Notes: generated from the sequence alone by a model not told the origin. A DNA stretch of 8,225 nt from an uncultured Methylococcaceae bacterium (GCA_913009515.1 CAJVYO010000067.1:1-8225); one strand, 5' to 3'. Counted from the first letter of the stretch, positions 1 to 6,243 are shown. Numbers and translations: made by a program.

Positions 1-1068
1 TGTATTATCACCATGTCTAAGGCTCATGAGGTAGAGGATACTTTGGCGACATTAGGCGGGGAAATACATATTGTGGACCCCTTTAAAACCTTTGCGAAGG
101 TGTTAAATGCCTGCATTAATAAACCTGCCTTTTATGCGTTAAATAATTGGTTGGTAGGTAGTCGAGGAGCATCGCTTGAGGTTTATGAGCAGCCACCGAT
201 AGGGCATTGGATTATTTGTGGTTATGGACGCATGGGTATGGAAGCCAATCATGCTTTGAATTTAAATCATATTAATACAGCGGTTATCGACCCGCATTCG
301 CGTCGTCGAGATGAAGAAATTGAAACTTATATTGAAGGGCGTGCATGTGCTAAAACCTTAAAAGATGCGGGTATAGATCATGCGGTGGGATTATTGGCGG
401 CAGCCGATGATGATGGGCAAAATTTAAGTGTGTTATTAAATGCCCGCCGCTTGAATGACGATTTATTTACGATTGTGCGGCAAAATAGTCATCAAAATGA
501 AATTGCCTTTAATATTGCGAATGCCAATATGGTGATGCAGCCTACTTTAGTGACGGCGAGAAAAATTTTATTATTGTTAATTGCCCCTTTATTGAAGCAT
601 TTTTTCATCTATTTACTGGCAAAAGATGCGGGAAGAGATCAGATATTAGAGGCCTTAATTACACGTTTAAAACAGCGTTTAGGACATAAAAAGCCTTTTT
701 TAGTCACTGTTAATTTTAATCGTAGTGAAGGGTTGGAATTAGTTAATTGCTTAGAAGCAGGGCATACTATTTTTTTAGGCGATATTATTAAAGATTCACG
801 TTATACAGATAAAGCGCTGGATTTAGTCCCCTTTGTGATTAAATCGGGAGATCAAGAAATTATTTTGCCTACTGATGATTATAAAATAAAAATAGACGAC
901 CAATTGTTGTTTTGTGGTACAGTGGAGGCCAAGCAACTTTTTAAAGCTAATATTAACAGTGAATACACATTATTTTATTTGCGTACAGGGAAATACCCAG
1001 CGGTGGGGTACTTTATGCAGTGGTATGAGTCTAGACTCCGCAAAAAAAATGGTAACAATTATGATTGA
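1..1068 (+). CDS. RCK/TrkA-N domain potassium-channel-type regulatory protein, 5' end outside window
   Basis: The reading frame is open back to base 1 (Cys-Ile-Ile-Thr before the ATG at 13), so the ATG is probably internal and the true start lies upstream. Numbering from that Met, residues 1-30 look like the end of a first RCK unit (the VDPF segment), and a second Rossmann unit begins near residue 65 with the dinucleotide-binding loop GYGRMG (70-75) and an acidic residue at the end of the next strand (Asp93 in VIDP). The usual Gly-Asp of RCK domains before the LxxAGI segment reads Gly-Arg here (109-110). Residues from about 215 to 351 form a C-terminal region that could be a ligand-binding RCK-C-like domain. 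Proteins of this family bind NAD(H) or nucleotides and gate K+ channels or transporters. Any pore domain would be upstream, so whether this is a channel subunit or a soluble regulator cannot be decided. The 3' end overlaps the next gene by 8 bases. Confidence 0.75.
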   Translation, partial: CIITMSKAHEVEDTLATLGGEIHIVDPFKTFAKVLNACINKPAFYALNNWLVGSRGASLEVYEQPPIGHWIICGYGRMGMEANHALNLNHINTAVIDPHSRRRDEEIETYIEGRACAKTLKDAGIDHAVGLLAAADDDGQNLSVLLNARRLNDDLFTIVRQNSHQNEIAFNIANANMVMQPTLVTARKILLLLIAPLLKHFFIYLLAKDAGRDQILEALITRLKQRLGHKKPFLVTVNFNRSEGLELVNCLEAGHTIFLGDIIKDSRYTDKALDLVPFVIKSGDQEIILPTDDYKIKIDDQLLFCGTVEAKQLFKANINSEYTLFYLRTGKYPAVGYFMQWYESRLRKKNGNNYD

Positions 1069-1216
1069 ACCTGCGAGTAAGTGCAGTTTATGTAGTTTGG
1101 CGATTGAGGTCGAGCACTTTTCTGTACAAACTATAGAAGGGCATAAAAGTTTTTGTTGTGAAGGCTGTTTGTCTGTTTATAGTCTATTAAATGGCGATAA
1201 AATTTTAGTTAATTAA
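1061..1216 (+). CDS. small cysteine-rich protein resembling the N-terminal metal-binding domain of CcoI-type P-type ATPases
   Basis: This is a 51-residue protein with CxxC at Cys8/Cys11 and an FCCEGC segment at 31-36 (Cys32, Cys33, Cys36), followed by a short helix-like tail (LSVYSLL). The spacing CxxC-x20-CCxxC matches the putative metal-binding domain normally found at the N-terminus of CcoI/FixI copper-transporting ATPases. Here the frame stops right after the domain, with no ATPase behind it. I chose the ATG at 1061, which overlaps the upstream stop (ATGATTGA) and suggests translational coupling. An in-frame ATG at 1049 would add four residues; neither start has a clear Shine-Dalgarno sequence. 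The frame is open further upstream to an ATG at 914, but that part is a shadow of the RCK gene. Possible roles are a copper or zinc carrier, or a remnant of a lost ATPase; the function is unknown. The next gene converges from 6 bases away. Confidence 0.65.
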   Translation: MIEPASKCSLCSLAIEVEHFSVQTIEGHKSFCCEGCLSVYSLLNGDKILVN

Positions 1217-1222
1217 ATTTTT

Positions 1223-1948
1223 CTAAAGACTTTCTAAGTGATAACCACTTTTTTCCCAACATAGTACGCCTGCACTTTCTTTTTTCCATTCAGGCAATAC
1301 AAAGCGTTGTGCTGCTTTCCCTTTAATGTCTAAATCATGAATCGCTTGTCGATGCGTATGCCCGTGTATTAAACGCAATGTTTGATGTTGGTGCATTATA
1401 TTTTCAACGCTTTGTTGATTAACATCCATAATGGTATTTGATTTTTTACGTTTATGCAGAAAACTGCGTAAACGATACCATCTAGCGACTAATAATCTCA
1501 AAAATAGCGGTTTAGTTAATACGTTATTTTTCCATGCTTGGCTGCGAGATTTAATGCGAAAGGCTTGGTAATCAATGTCATCAGTACATAATAAATCACC
1601 ATGCGTTAATAAGGTCTCTACACCGTATAAATTAATCACACTATATTCATCAAGTAATATGACGCCTGATTCTTGGCTAAACTTTTGTCCAATTAAGAAA
1701 TCACGGTTACCATGAATATAAAATATTTGGGTACCTTGCTCGACTAAATTTTTTAAATGTTGTTTAACGGTTTTAATAGGGGGACTAAAGTCATCATCAC
1801 CAATCCATGAATCAAATAAATCACCTAAAATATACAGTGAATGTGCTTTAGAGGCTCGATGGGTTAAAAAGTGAATAAATTTTTTGGTGATTTCTGGGCG
1901 TTCAATGGTGAGGTGTAGGTCAGAAATAAACAGGATTTCATTTTTCAT
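1223..1948 (-). CDS. lpxH: UDP-2,3-diacylglucosamine diphosphatase
   Basis: This peripheral inner-membrane calcineurin-like phosphoesterase hydrolyses UDP-2,3-diacylglucosamine to lipid X and UMP, the fourth step of lipid A synthesis. With the start used here (241 residues, close to the family norm of about 240) the di-metal ligands are all present: DLH (Asp10, His12), GDLFD (Asp43), GNRD (Asn81), HGD (His116) and HGHTH (His197, His199). Each sits two residues after its E. coli counterpart. An upstream in-frame ATG at 1969 would add seven residues (MSRFHSL). I prefer the inner Met because the ISDLHL strand normally begins within ten residues of the N-terminus, though neither start has a clear ribosome-binding site. 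The gene lies 54 bases downstream of the cyclophilin gene on the same strand, an arrangement familiar from gammaproteobacteria and probably co-transcribed. The assignment is firm; only the start is uncertain. Confidence 0.93.
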   Translation of the reverse strand: MKNEILFISDLHLTIERPEITKKFIHFLTHRASKAHSLYILGDLFDSWIGDDDFSPPIKTVKQHLKNLVEQGTQIFYIHGNRDFLIGQKFSQESGVILLDEYSVINLYGVETLLTHGDLLCTDDIDYQAFRIKSRSQAWKNNVLTKPLFLRLLVARWYRLRSFLHKRKKSNTIMDVNQQSVENIMHQHQTLRLIHGHTHRQAIHDLDIKGKAAQRFVLPEWKKESAGVLCWEKSGYHLESL

Positions 1949-2002
1949 AAGTGAGTGAAAACGACTCATTAGTCAATACATAAGTCGTTTTTAATAGAGC
2001 GT

Positions 2003-2587
2003 TTATTTAGTGAAAGCTTCAGCCGTTTCAATCACGATATTAGTTTTTGGCACATCTTGATGGCCATTATGGCTGCCGGTTTTTTGATTTTCCATTTCAT
2101 CAACAATATCCATACCTTCAATCACTTTAGCAAAGACAGCATAGCCCCAGCCGCTAGAATTTTTAGCACTGTGATTTAAAAAGCTATTATTTTTATAGTT
2201 GATAAAGAATTGTGAGGTTGCAGAATGTGGGTCATTAGTGCGAGCCATAGCCAGTGTGCCACGCTCATTCTTTAAGCCATTATCGGCTTCATTTTCAATA
2301 TTTTCATTATTATCTTTTTCTTTGAAATCTTCGTCAAAGCCACCGCCTTGAGCCATAAATCCTGGAATAACGCGATGAAAAATAGTGCCATTATAAAAAC
2401 CTTCATTAACATAGGTTAAGAAATTTTTAACGGTATTAGGGGCTTTTTCAGCGTCTAATTCGACAATGAAATCACCAAGATTGGTATGAAATTTAACGTG
2501 TGTGTGTGTGTCTGACATAATGTTTTCCGCGGAAAAAGCAAAGTTAGATTGCATGAAAAGCATCAAAAAAAGGATGAATGAACGCAT
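2003..2587 (-). CDS. cyclophilin-type peptidyl-prolyl cis-trans isomerase with signal peptide
   Basis: The enzyme catalyses proline cis-trans isomerisation during protein folding. From the chosen ATG (194 residues) the protein opens with Met-Arg, a hydrophobic stretch (residues 3-18) and an AFSAEN segment fitting signal peptidase I cleavage near residue 19-20, so export to the periplasm is expected. The cyclophilin fold follows: FHRV with catalytic Arg72, GFMAQGGG (77-83), LAMAR (112-116), SQFFIN (125-130) and WGYAVF (147-152). The core resembles cytoplasmic PpiB of E. coli more than a long PpiA, so I give no symbol. An ATG at 2611 would add eight residues (MHLYRENN) before the signal peptide; I prefer 2587 because the Arg then directly precedes the hydrophobic core and an AGAG lies upstream. 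Met24 (ATG at 2516-2518), preceded by GGA at 7-base spacing, could also start a cytoplasmic form. The gene faces cysS divergently and precedes lpxH. Confidence 0.9.
   Translation of the reverse strand: MRSFILFLMLFMQSNFAFSAENIMSDTHTHVKFHTNLGDFIVELDAEKAPNTVKNFLTYVNEGFYNGTIFHRVIPGFMAQGGGFDEDFKEKDNNENIENEADNGLKNERGTLAMARTNDPHSATSQFFINYKNNSFLNHSAKNSSGWGYAVFAKVIEGMDIVDEMENQKTGSHNGHQDVPKTNIVIETAEAFTK
2498..2511. repeat. (GT)7 dinucleotide tract inside the cyclophilin gene
   Basis: Seven uninterrupted GT units on the + strand (AC on the coding strand) encode the Thr-His-Thr-His at residues 27-30, between the signal-peptide cleavage region and the cyclophilin fold. A change of one unit would shift the frame by two bases and abolish the enzyme from either possible start. 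The tract is short for a phase-variation repeat. Confidence 0.9.
2523..2536. repeat. perfect 14-bp palindrome at the signal-peptide end of the cyclophilin gene
   Basis: TTTTCCGCGGAAAA reads identically on both strands. It lies in the coding sequence for Phe-Ser-Ala-Glu-Asn at the presumed signal peptidase site and contains the GGA that would serve as ribosome-binding site for the internal Met24. With no loop it cannot form a normal hairpin; it could be a protein-binding site or coincidence. Confidence 0.5.
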
Positions 2588-2730
2588 GTTATTTTCTCTA
2601 TAGAGATGCAAATCATAAATTCTATGTGTTTTTATCTTGAAAGAAAAGCTTTAATACAGGAAAATTATTGAATAACTTCGCTGCGATTATTTTGTTGTAG
2701 GCGAATAACCTTTATGATTATCTGAGTGCT

Positions 2731-4125
2731 ATGTTAAAAATTTATAATACCTTGAGCCGAAAAAAAGAAATATTTAAGCCAATTGTTGAAGGTGAAGTAG
2801 GCATGTATGTCTGCGGTATGACGGTTTATGATTATTGTCATATAGGTCATGCCCGGGTCATGGTTGCATTTGATGTTGTCGCACGTTATTTAAGATATTC
2901 AGGATTTAAATTAAAGTATGTGCGTAATGTTACCGATATAGACGATAAGATTATAAAAAGAGCCCACGATAATGGCGAAGATTTTTCAGATTTAACGCAG
3001 CGTTTTATTGAGGCAATGCATGAAGATGAAAAAGCATTATCGGTGTTGCCACCTGATGTAGAGCCAAGAGCGACTCAATCAATGAATGATATGATTGAGA
3101 TGATTAGCACTTTAGTTGATAAACAATTAGCGTATATAGGTAGTAATGGCGATGTTTTTTATGCTGTTGATAAATTTCCGCAATATGGGGCATTATCAGG
3201 TAAAAAACTCGATGAGTTACAGGCAGGTGAAAGGGTTGATGTGGATTTAGCTAAACGCAATCCTTTTGATTTTGTTTTGTGGAAAAAAGCAAAAGAAGAT
3301 GAGCCTTCTTGGGATTCTCCTTGGGGAAAAGGTCGTCCTGGTTGGCATATTGAATGTTCTGCGATGTCAAAAAACTGCTTAGGCGAACATTTTGATATTC
3401 ATGGCGGGGGAATGGATTTACAGTTTCCGCATCATGAAAATGAAATCGCTCAATCTGAAGGTGCATCAGGTAAAAAGTTTGTAAATGTATGGATGCATAA
3501 TGGATTTGTGCGTATTAATGAAGAAAAGATGTCAAAATCACTCGATAATTTTTTTACGATTCGAGATGTGATGACACAGTATCGAGCCGAAGTGATTCGA
3601 TTTTTCATTTTATCAAGTCATTATCGCAGTCCATTAAATTATTCAGACGAACATTTAAATGAAGCAGGTATTGCCTTAACACGGCTTTATATGGCTTTAC
3701 GAGGAATTGAAAAAGTATGTGAGAGTACTCCAACGGACTATAGTACTCGTTTTCAGCAGGCAATGGACGATGATTTTAACACGGCAGTTGCCGTTGCAGT
3801 TTTATTTGATATGGCCAGAGAATTGAATAAATTAAAAGATAATGATCCCGTTTTAGCAGAGCAATTAGCCGGCGAGTTAGTTGAACTGTCTAATGTATTA
3901 GGTATTTTACAAGATGATCCCGATGATTTTCTTCAGGGCGATGATATGAATAGTGATGATAATGCATTAAGTGCAGAAGACATCGATGTTTTTATTCAGC
4001 AGCGTGTGGAAGCGAAGGAAAATAAAGATTGGGCGTTAGCCGATAAAATACGTGATGATTTAAATGCACTGGGTATTGTGCTGGAAGATTCAGCGACAGC
4101 AACAACATGGCGACGTGAAGGGTAA
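2731..4125 (+). CDS. cysS: cysteinyl-tRNA synthetase
   Basis: This cytoplasmic class I synthetase activates cysteine with ATP and charges tRNA-Cys. Its 464 residues are normal for the family (E. coli has 461). The HIGH signature is HIGH at 37-40 and the KMSKS loop is at 266-270. The zinc site that selects cysteine is complete: Cys28 (CGMTVYD), Cys209 (WHIECSAMS), His234 and Glu238 (FPHHENE). The C-terminal part carries the DALR-like helical region and an anticodon-binding tail with ADKIRDDL and a terminal TTWRR segment. An acidic stretch (about 392-411, rich in Asp) links the two. The start is fixed by the MLKIYNTLSR opening typical of CysS; only a weak purine stretch (GAG) precedes it. The 119-143 bases between cysS and the divergent cyclophilin gene must hold both promoters, but I could not pick a confident -35/-10 pair for either. 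fchA follows 3 bases after the stop. Confidence 0.97.
   Translation: MLKIYNTLSRKKEIFKPIVEGEVGMYVCGMTVYDYCHIGHARVMVAFDVVARYLRYSGFKLKYVRNVTDIDDKIIKRAHDNGEDFSDLTQRFIEAMHEDEKALSVLPPDVEPRATQSMNDMIEMISTLVDKQLAYIGSNGDVFYAVDKFPQYGALSGKKLDELQAGERVDVDLAKRNPFDFVLWKKAKEDEPSWDSPWGKGRPGWHIECSAMSKNCLGEHFDIHGGGMDLQFPHHENEIAQSEGASGKKFVNVWMHNGFVRINEEKMSKSLDNFFTIRDVMTQYRAEVIRFFILSSHYRSPLNYSDEHLNEAGIALTRLYMALRGIEKVCESTPTDYSTRFQQAMDDDFNTAVAVAVLFDMARELNKLKDNDPVLAEQLAGELVELSNVLGILQDDPDDFLQGDDMNSDDNALSAEDIDVFIQQRVEAKENKDWALADKIRDDLNALGIVLEDSATATTWRREG
4117..4122 (+). promoter_or_regulatory. Shine-Dalgarno sequence fixing the GTG start of fchA
   Basis: GAAGGG lies six bases before a GTG at 4129, overlapping the last codons of cysS. 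The following MTDIKDKSIE opening fits the family N-terminus, so this rare start codon is well supported and the two genes are probably translated from one message. Confidence 0.7.
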
Positions 4126-4128
4126 TTT

Positions 4129-4758
4129 GTGACAGATATAAAAGATAAATCAATTGAACTATTTTTAGCTGAGCTAGCGGGTAAATCTGCAACGCCTGGT
4201 GGTGGTAGTGCTGCGGCACTAATGGGGGCTCAAGCAGCCGCATTGACAAGCATGATGTGCAACTTAACTATTGGCAAAGCTGGATACGAAGCGGTTGAAA
4301 GTGATATGCGGCAGTTGTTAACGAAATCGGAAGCACTGCGTGTTGAATTGATGAATATGATTCGTGCCGATGTTAATGCATTTGATGCACTCATGGCGGC
4401 TTATGGGTTGCCTAAAAATACTGATGCAGAGAAATCAAAGCGTAGTGAATGTATTCAAGAGGCTTTAAAAACCGCGACTTTAGTGCCGTTAAAGTGTGCA
4501 AAATCCTGTGCTGATGCCATTATTTTATGTAAAGAAGCGGCTGAAAAAGGTAATTTAAATGTTATTAGTGATGCAGGCGTGGGTGTAATGTCCGCTTATG
4601 CAGGACTAAAAAGTGCGGCATTAAATGTCTATATTAATACTAATAGCTTAAAAGATAAGACTTTTTCTGAAAAAGCGTTAGCAGACTTAGACATTATTTT
4701 GGCAGGCTCTGAGATAATGACAGAAGAAATTTATCAGGCTGTTAAAAATAAATTATAA
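4129..4758 (+). CDS. fchA: methenyltetrahydrofolate cyclohydrolase / formiminotetrahydrofolate cyclodeaminase family protein
   Basis: This 209-residue protein is the size of a stand-alone FchA (about 208 residues). It carries the family hallmark TPGGGSAAALMGAQAAAL (22-39) in the first helix-loop, and GNLNVISDAGVG (141-152) with Asp148 further on. FchA interconverts 5,10-methenyl- and 10-formyl-tetrahydrofolate in the cytoplasm; the related cyclodeaminase domain of FTCD releases ammonia from formimino-tetrahydrofolate in histidine breakdown. No histidine-degradation gene is visible, and the protein has no formiminotransferase domain, so the cyclohydrolase role is more likely. In several gammaproteobacteria the region behind cysS holds folD, which performs the same step with a different fold. 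Here fchA may take that place, presumably needing a separate dehydrogenase (MtdA-like or other) encoded elsewhere. The gene starts with GTG behind a good ribosome-binding site and shares a transcript with cysS. I see no clear terminator after it. Confidence 0.87.
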   Translation: MTDIKDKSIELFLAELAGKSATPGGGSAAALMGAQAAALTSMMCNLTIGKAGYEAVESDMRQLLTKSEALRVELMNMIRADVNAFDALMAAYGLPKNTDAEKSKRSECIQEALKTATLVPLKCAKSCADAIILCKEAAEKGNLNVISDAGVGVMSAYAGLKSAALNVYINTNSLKDKTFSEKALADLDIILAGSEIMTEEIYQAVKNKL

Positions 4759-4765
4759 AATTATA

Positions 4766-4793
4766 TTGACGTTTATTAATTAAGAGCTATAAT
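4766..4793 (+). promoter_or_regulatory. sigma70-type promoter of the tRNA cluster
   Basis: TTGACG (4766-4771) and a perfect TATAAT (4788-4793) are separated by 16 bases, which is close to consensus. Transcription would begin near 4800, about 50 bases before tRNA-Pro, leaving a short leader for RNase processing. It begins only 8 bases after the fchA stop, so the tRNAs need not depend on readthrough from cysS-fchA. This is the strongest promoter-like sequence in the window. Confidence 0.7.
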
Positions 4794-4850
4794 ATCCGAA
4801 TCTTTACAGTTATTTGCTTTTATTCAGGCGGATGGCTAGAGGAGTTAGTT

Positions 4851-4927
4851 CGGGGTATAGCGCAGTTTGGTAGCGCGCCTGCTTTGGGAGCAGGATGTCG
4901 GGGGTTCGAATCCCTCTACCCCGACCA
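4851..4927 (+). tRNA. tRNA-Pro (anticodon TGG)
   Basis: The 77-base cloverleaf includes an encoded CCA. Acceptor arms CGGGGTA and TACCCCG pair fully, with the C1:G72 pair typical of bacterial tRNA-Pro. The D arm is GCGC/GCGC. The anticodon stem is CCTGC/GCAGG with loop TTTGGGA, anticodon TGG at 4885-4887. The T arm is GGGGG/CCCTC around TTCGAAT, with one G:U pair. It reads CCA and, through wobble, other proline codons, and is first in a three-tRNA transcript. Confidence 0.97.
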
Positions 4928-4933
4928 AGATTT

Positions 4934-5010
4934 GCGCTTGTAGCTCAGCTGGATAGAGCATCGGCCTTCTAAGCCGAGGGTCACAGGTTCGACTCCTGTC
5001 AAGCGTACCA
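4934..5010 (+). tRNA. tRNA-Arg (anticodon TCT)
   Basis: This 77-base cloverleaf with encoded CCA begins 7 bases after tRNA-Pro. The D arm is GCTC/GAGC. The anticodon stem TCGGC/GCCGA encloses CTTCTAA, anticodon TCT at 4968-4970, reading AGA and AGG. The T arm ACAGG/CCTGT encloses TTCGACT. The acceptor stem GCGCTTG/CAAGCGT pairs throughout except that the first pair is G:U instead of the G:C I expect at this position in bacterial tRNA-Arg(TCT). The discriminator base is A. Confidence 0.96.
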
Positions 5011-5030
5011 TTCTAAAAAACACCACCTAT

Positions 5031-5107
5031 GGTGAGCGTAGCTCAGTTGGTAGAGCCCCGGATTGTGATTCCGGTTGTCGCGGGTTCAAACCCCGTCGTT
5101 CACCCCA
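5031..5107 (+). tRNA. tRNA-His (anticodon GTG)
   Basis: This 77-base cloverleaf includes the extra 5' G (position -1, base 5031) facing discriminator C73 (5104), the identity element for histidyl-tRNA synthetase, so the extra G is encoded and need not be added. The acceptor stem GTGAGCG/CGTTCAC has one G:U pair. Anticodon stem CCGGA/TCCGG encloses TTGTGAT, anticodon GTG at 5065-5067. T arm GCGGG/CCCGT encloses TTCAAAC. CCA is encoded at 5105-5107. It is last in the cluster; I see no strong intrinsic terminator behind it. Confidence 0.97.
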
Positions 5108-5203
5108 TTGTGTCACCTGTTACATTCAAACGTTATTCAGCTTTATTATCAATAATCTATTTTTACCCTTCTCAGTTGTAATATTTTTTATCATTTTTTG
5201 TGA

Positions 5204-5212
5204 TGATATAAT
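5204..5212 (+). promoter_or_regulatory. possible extended -10 promoter upstream of folP
   Basis: TGATATAAT is an extended -10 element (TGn plus perfect TATAAT at 5207-5212) with no recognisable -35 at the right distance, a combination sigma70 can use. It would give a leader of roughly 108 bases before folP. A second, weaker extended -10 (TGTTAGAAT, 5294-5302) is closer to the gene. The whole 5108-5326 stretch is strongly AT-rich, so chance matches are likely. Confidence 0.35.
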
Positions 5213-5326
5213 TCCTTTAATGTTGTTCATTTTTAAAAAACAGTTATTCGTTACATATTAGACGAAAAATGTGAATTTAGGACTGATTATCAATGTTAGA
5301 ATCTCTACAAAAAATCACAATTAACC

Positions 5327-6148
5327 ATGAATTTATTTAATCAAATAACAAAACCACTTGTCATGGGCATTTTAAATGTAACGCCTGATAGTTTTTCAGA
5401 TGGTGGCAAATTTTCTGAAGTAGCAACCGCTGTGATACAAGCTCAGTTAATGGTTAATCAAAACGTTGATATTATCGATATTGGTGGAGAATCAACGCGT
5501 CCTAATTCTAAATCAGTCAGTGCGGCAGAACAAATCAAACGCGTGGTGCCTGTTATTAAAGCTATTCGTAAGCAAGTTTCTAGTTCTGTTGCAATTAGTA
5601 TTGATACCACCTTAAGTATTGTTGCAGAAGCGGCATTAAATGCTGGAGCAACGATTATTAATGATATTTCAGCAGGTTTGCAAGATGACGCTATTTTCAC
5701 CTTAGCCGCTAAACGTAATGTGCCTATTATTCTGATGCATATTCAAGGTAATCCGCAAACGATGCAGGACGCTCCTTATTATGATGATGTGGTAGCTGAA
5801 GTAAAAAATCACTTACAGCAACGGATTGAGATTGCCTTATCAATGGGTATTGCTAAACATAATATTGGTATTGATGTTGGCATTGGTTTTGGTAAGCGTC
5901 GCGAAGATAATTTGGCTTTATTGGCTCATTTAGAGGAGTTCGTTGCCTTAGGTTATCCGGTATTATTAGGCACGAGTCGTAAGCGTTTTATGGGTAGTTT
6001 ATGTCAGGTTGACGAGCCTCAAGAATTAGTGACGGCAACAGCCGTTACAACCGCATTGGGTGTTATGCAGGGCGTACAACTATTTCGCGTACATGATGTT
6101 TTAGAAAACAAACAGGCAGTAGATGTTGCTTGGGCTATTAAAACATAG
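5327..6148 (+). CDS. folP: dihydropteroate synthase
   Basis: This cytoplasmic enzyme condenses p-aminobenzoate with dihydropterin pyrophosphate to dihydropteroate in folate synthesis and is the sulfonamide target. At 273 residues it is standard length, with the TIM-barrel signatures in order: MGILNVTPDSFSDGG (13-27, Asn17 for metal), DIGGESTRP (51-59, Thr57/Arg58), SIDT (Asp93), INDISAG (Asn112), LMHIQGNPQTMQ (136-147), DVGIGFGK (183-190, Asp183), GTSRKRFMG (215-223, Lys219) and RVHDV (254-258, Arg254 and His256). All pterin- and pABA-contacting residues I can align are present; the common Asp-Pro-Gly is Asp-Val-Gly at 183-185. The start at 5327 is chosen because the barrel opens about ten residues later, as usual; no Shine-Dalgarno sequence precedes it. 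The gene stands alone, without the glmM or ftsH neighbours often seen. It lies between the tRNA cluster and sdhC. Confidence 0.96.
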   Translation: MNLFNQITKPLVMGILNVTPDSFSDGGKFSEVATAVIQAQLMVNQNVDIIDIGGESTRPNSKSVSAAEQIKRVVPVIKAIRKQVSSSVAISIDTTLSIVAEAALNAGATIINDISAGLQDDAIFTLAAKRNVPIILMHIQGNPQTMQDAPYYDDVVAEVKNHLQQRIEIALSMGIAKHNIGIDVGIGFGKRREDNLALLAHLEEFVALGYPVLLGTSRKRFMGSLCQVDEPQELVTATAVTTALGVMQGVQLFRVHDVLENKQAVDVAWAIKT

Positions 6149-6243
6149 AAAAATACTAGGTTTTTAAAGAATCAAAATTGCATAGCATAAGCATGAATAA
6201 ATACGGTATGATGTTGATTTGTTTCATCTGATTAGGTGCTGTT

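Noticed and set aside
1199..1221. AT-only inverted repeat (AAAATTT / AAATTTT) between the convergent small cysteine-rich gene and lpxH, possible bidirectional terminator
   Set aside because: The stem is only seven A:T pairs with no GC, too weak for an intrinsic terminator, and such repeats are expected in this AT-rich sequence.
1958..1991. Nine-base inverted repeat (AAAACGACT / AGTCGTTTT) between the cyclophilin gene and lpxH, with a 16-base loop that would include the upstream lpxH ATG at 1967-1969
   Set aside because: The loop is large, half of the stem is A:T and no clean T-run follows, so neither a terminator nor a translation switch is convincing.
2588..2730. Divergent promoters between the cyclophilin gene and cysS (for example TTGTTG 2692-2697 with TATGAT 2713-2718)
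   Set aside because: The spacer is only 15 bases and the -10 lies 12 bases before the cysS ATG, leaving almost no leader; other hexamer pairs were no better, so no promoter is called.
3251..3466. Open frame of 71 codons on the minus strand inside cysS
   Set aside because: It lies wholly antisense to a firmly assigned gene, has no recognisable domain or ribosome-binding site, and looks like a chance open frame.
3992..4249. Open frame of 85 codons on the minus strand across the cysS-fchA junction
   Set aside because: It is antisense to two well-supported genes, its translation is low-complexity (Leu/His-rich), and nothing supports expression.
5031..5326. The tRNA-His 3' end as a possible attachment site for an integrated element
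   Set aside because: No integrase, no repeated copy of the tRNA 3' end and no change in base composition are visible; the following genes are housekeeping genes.
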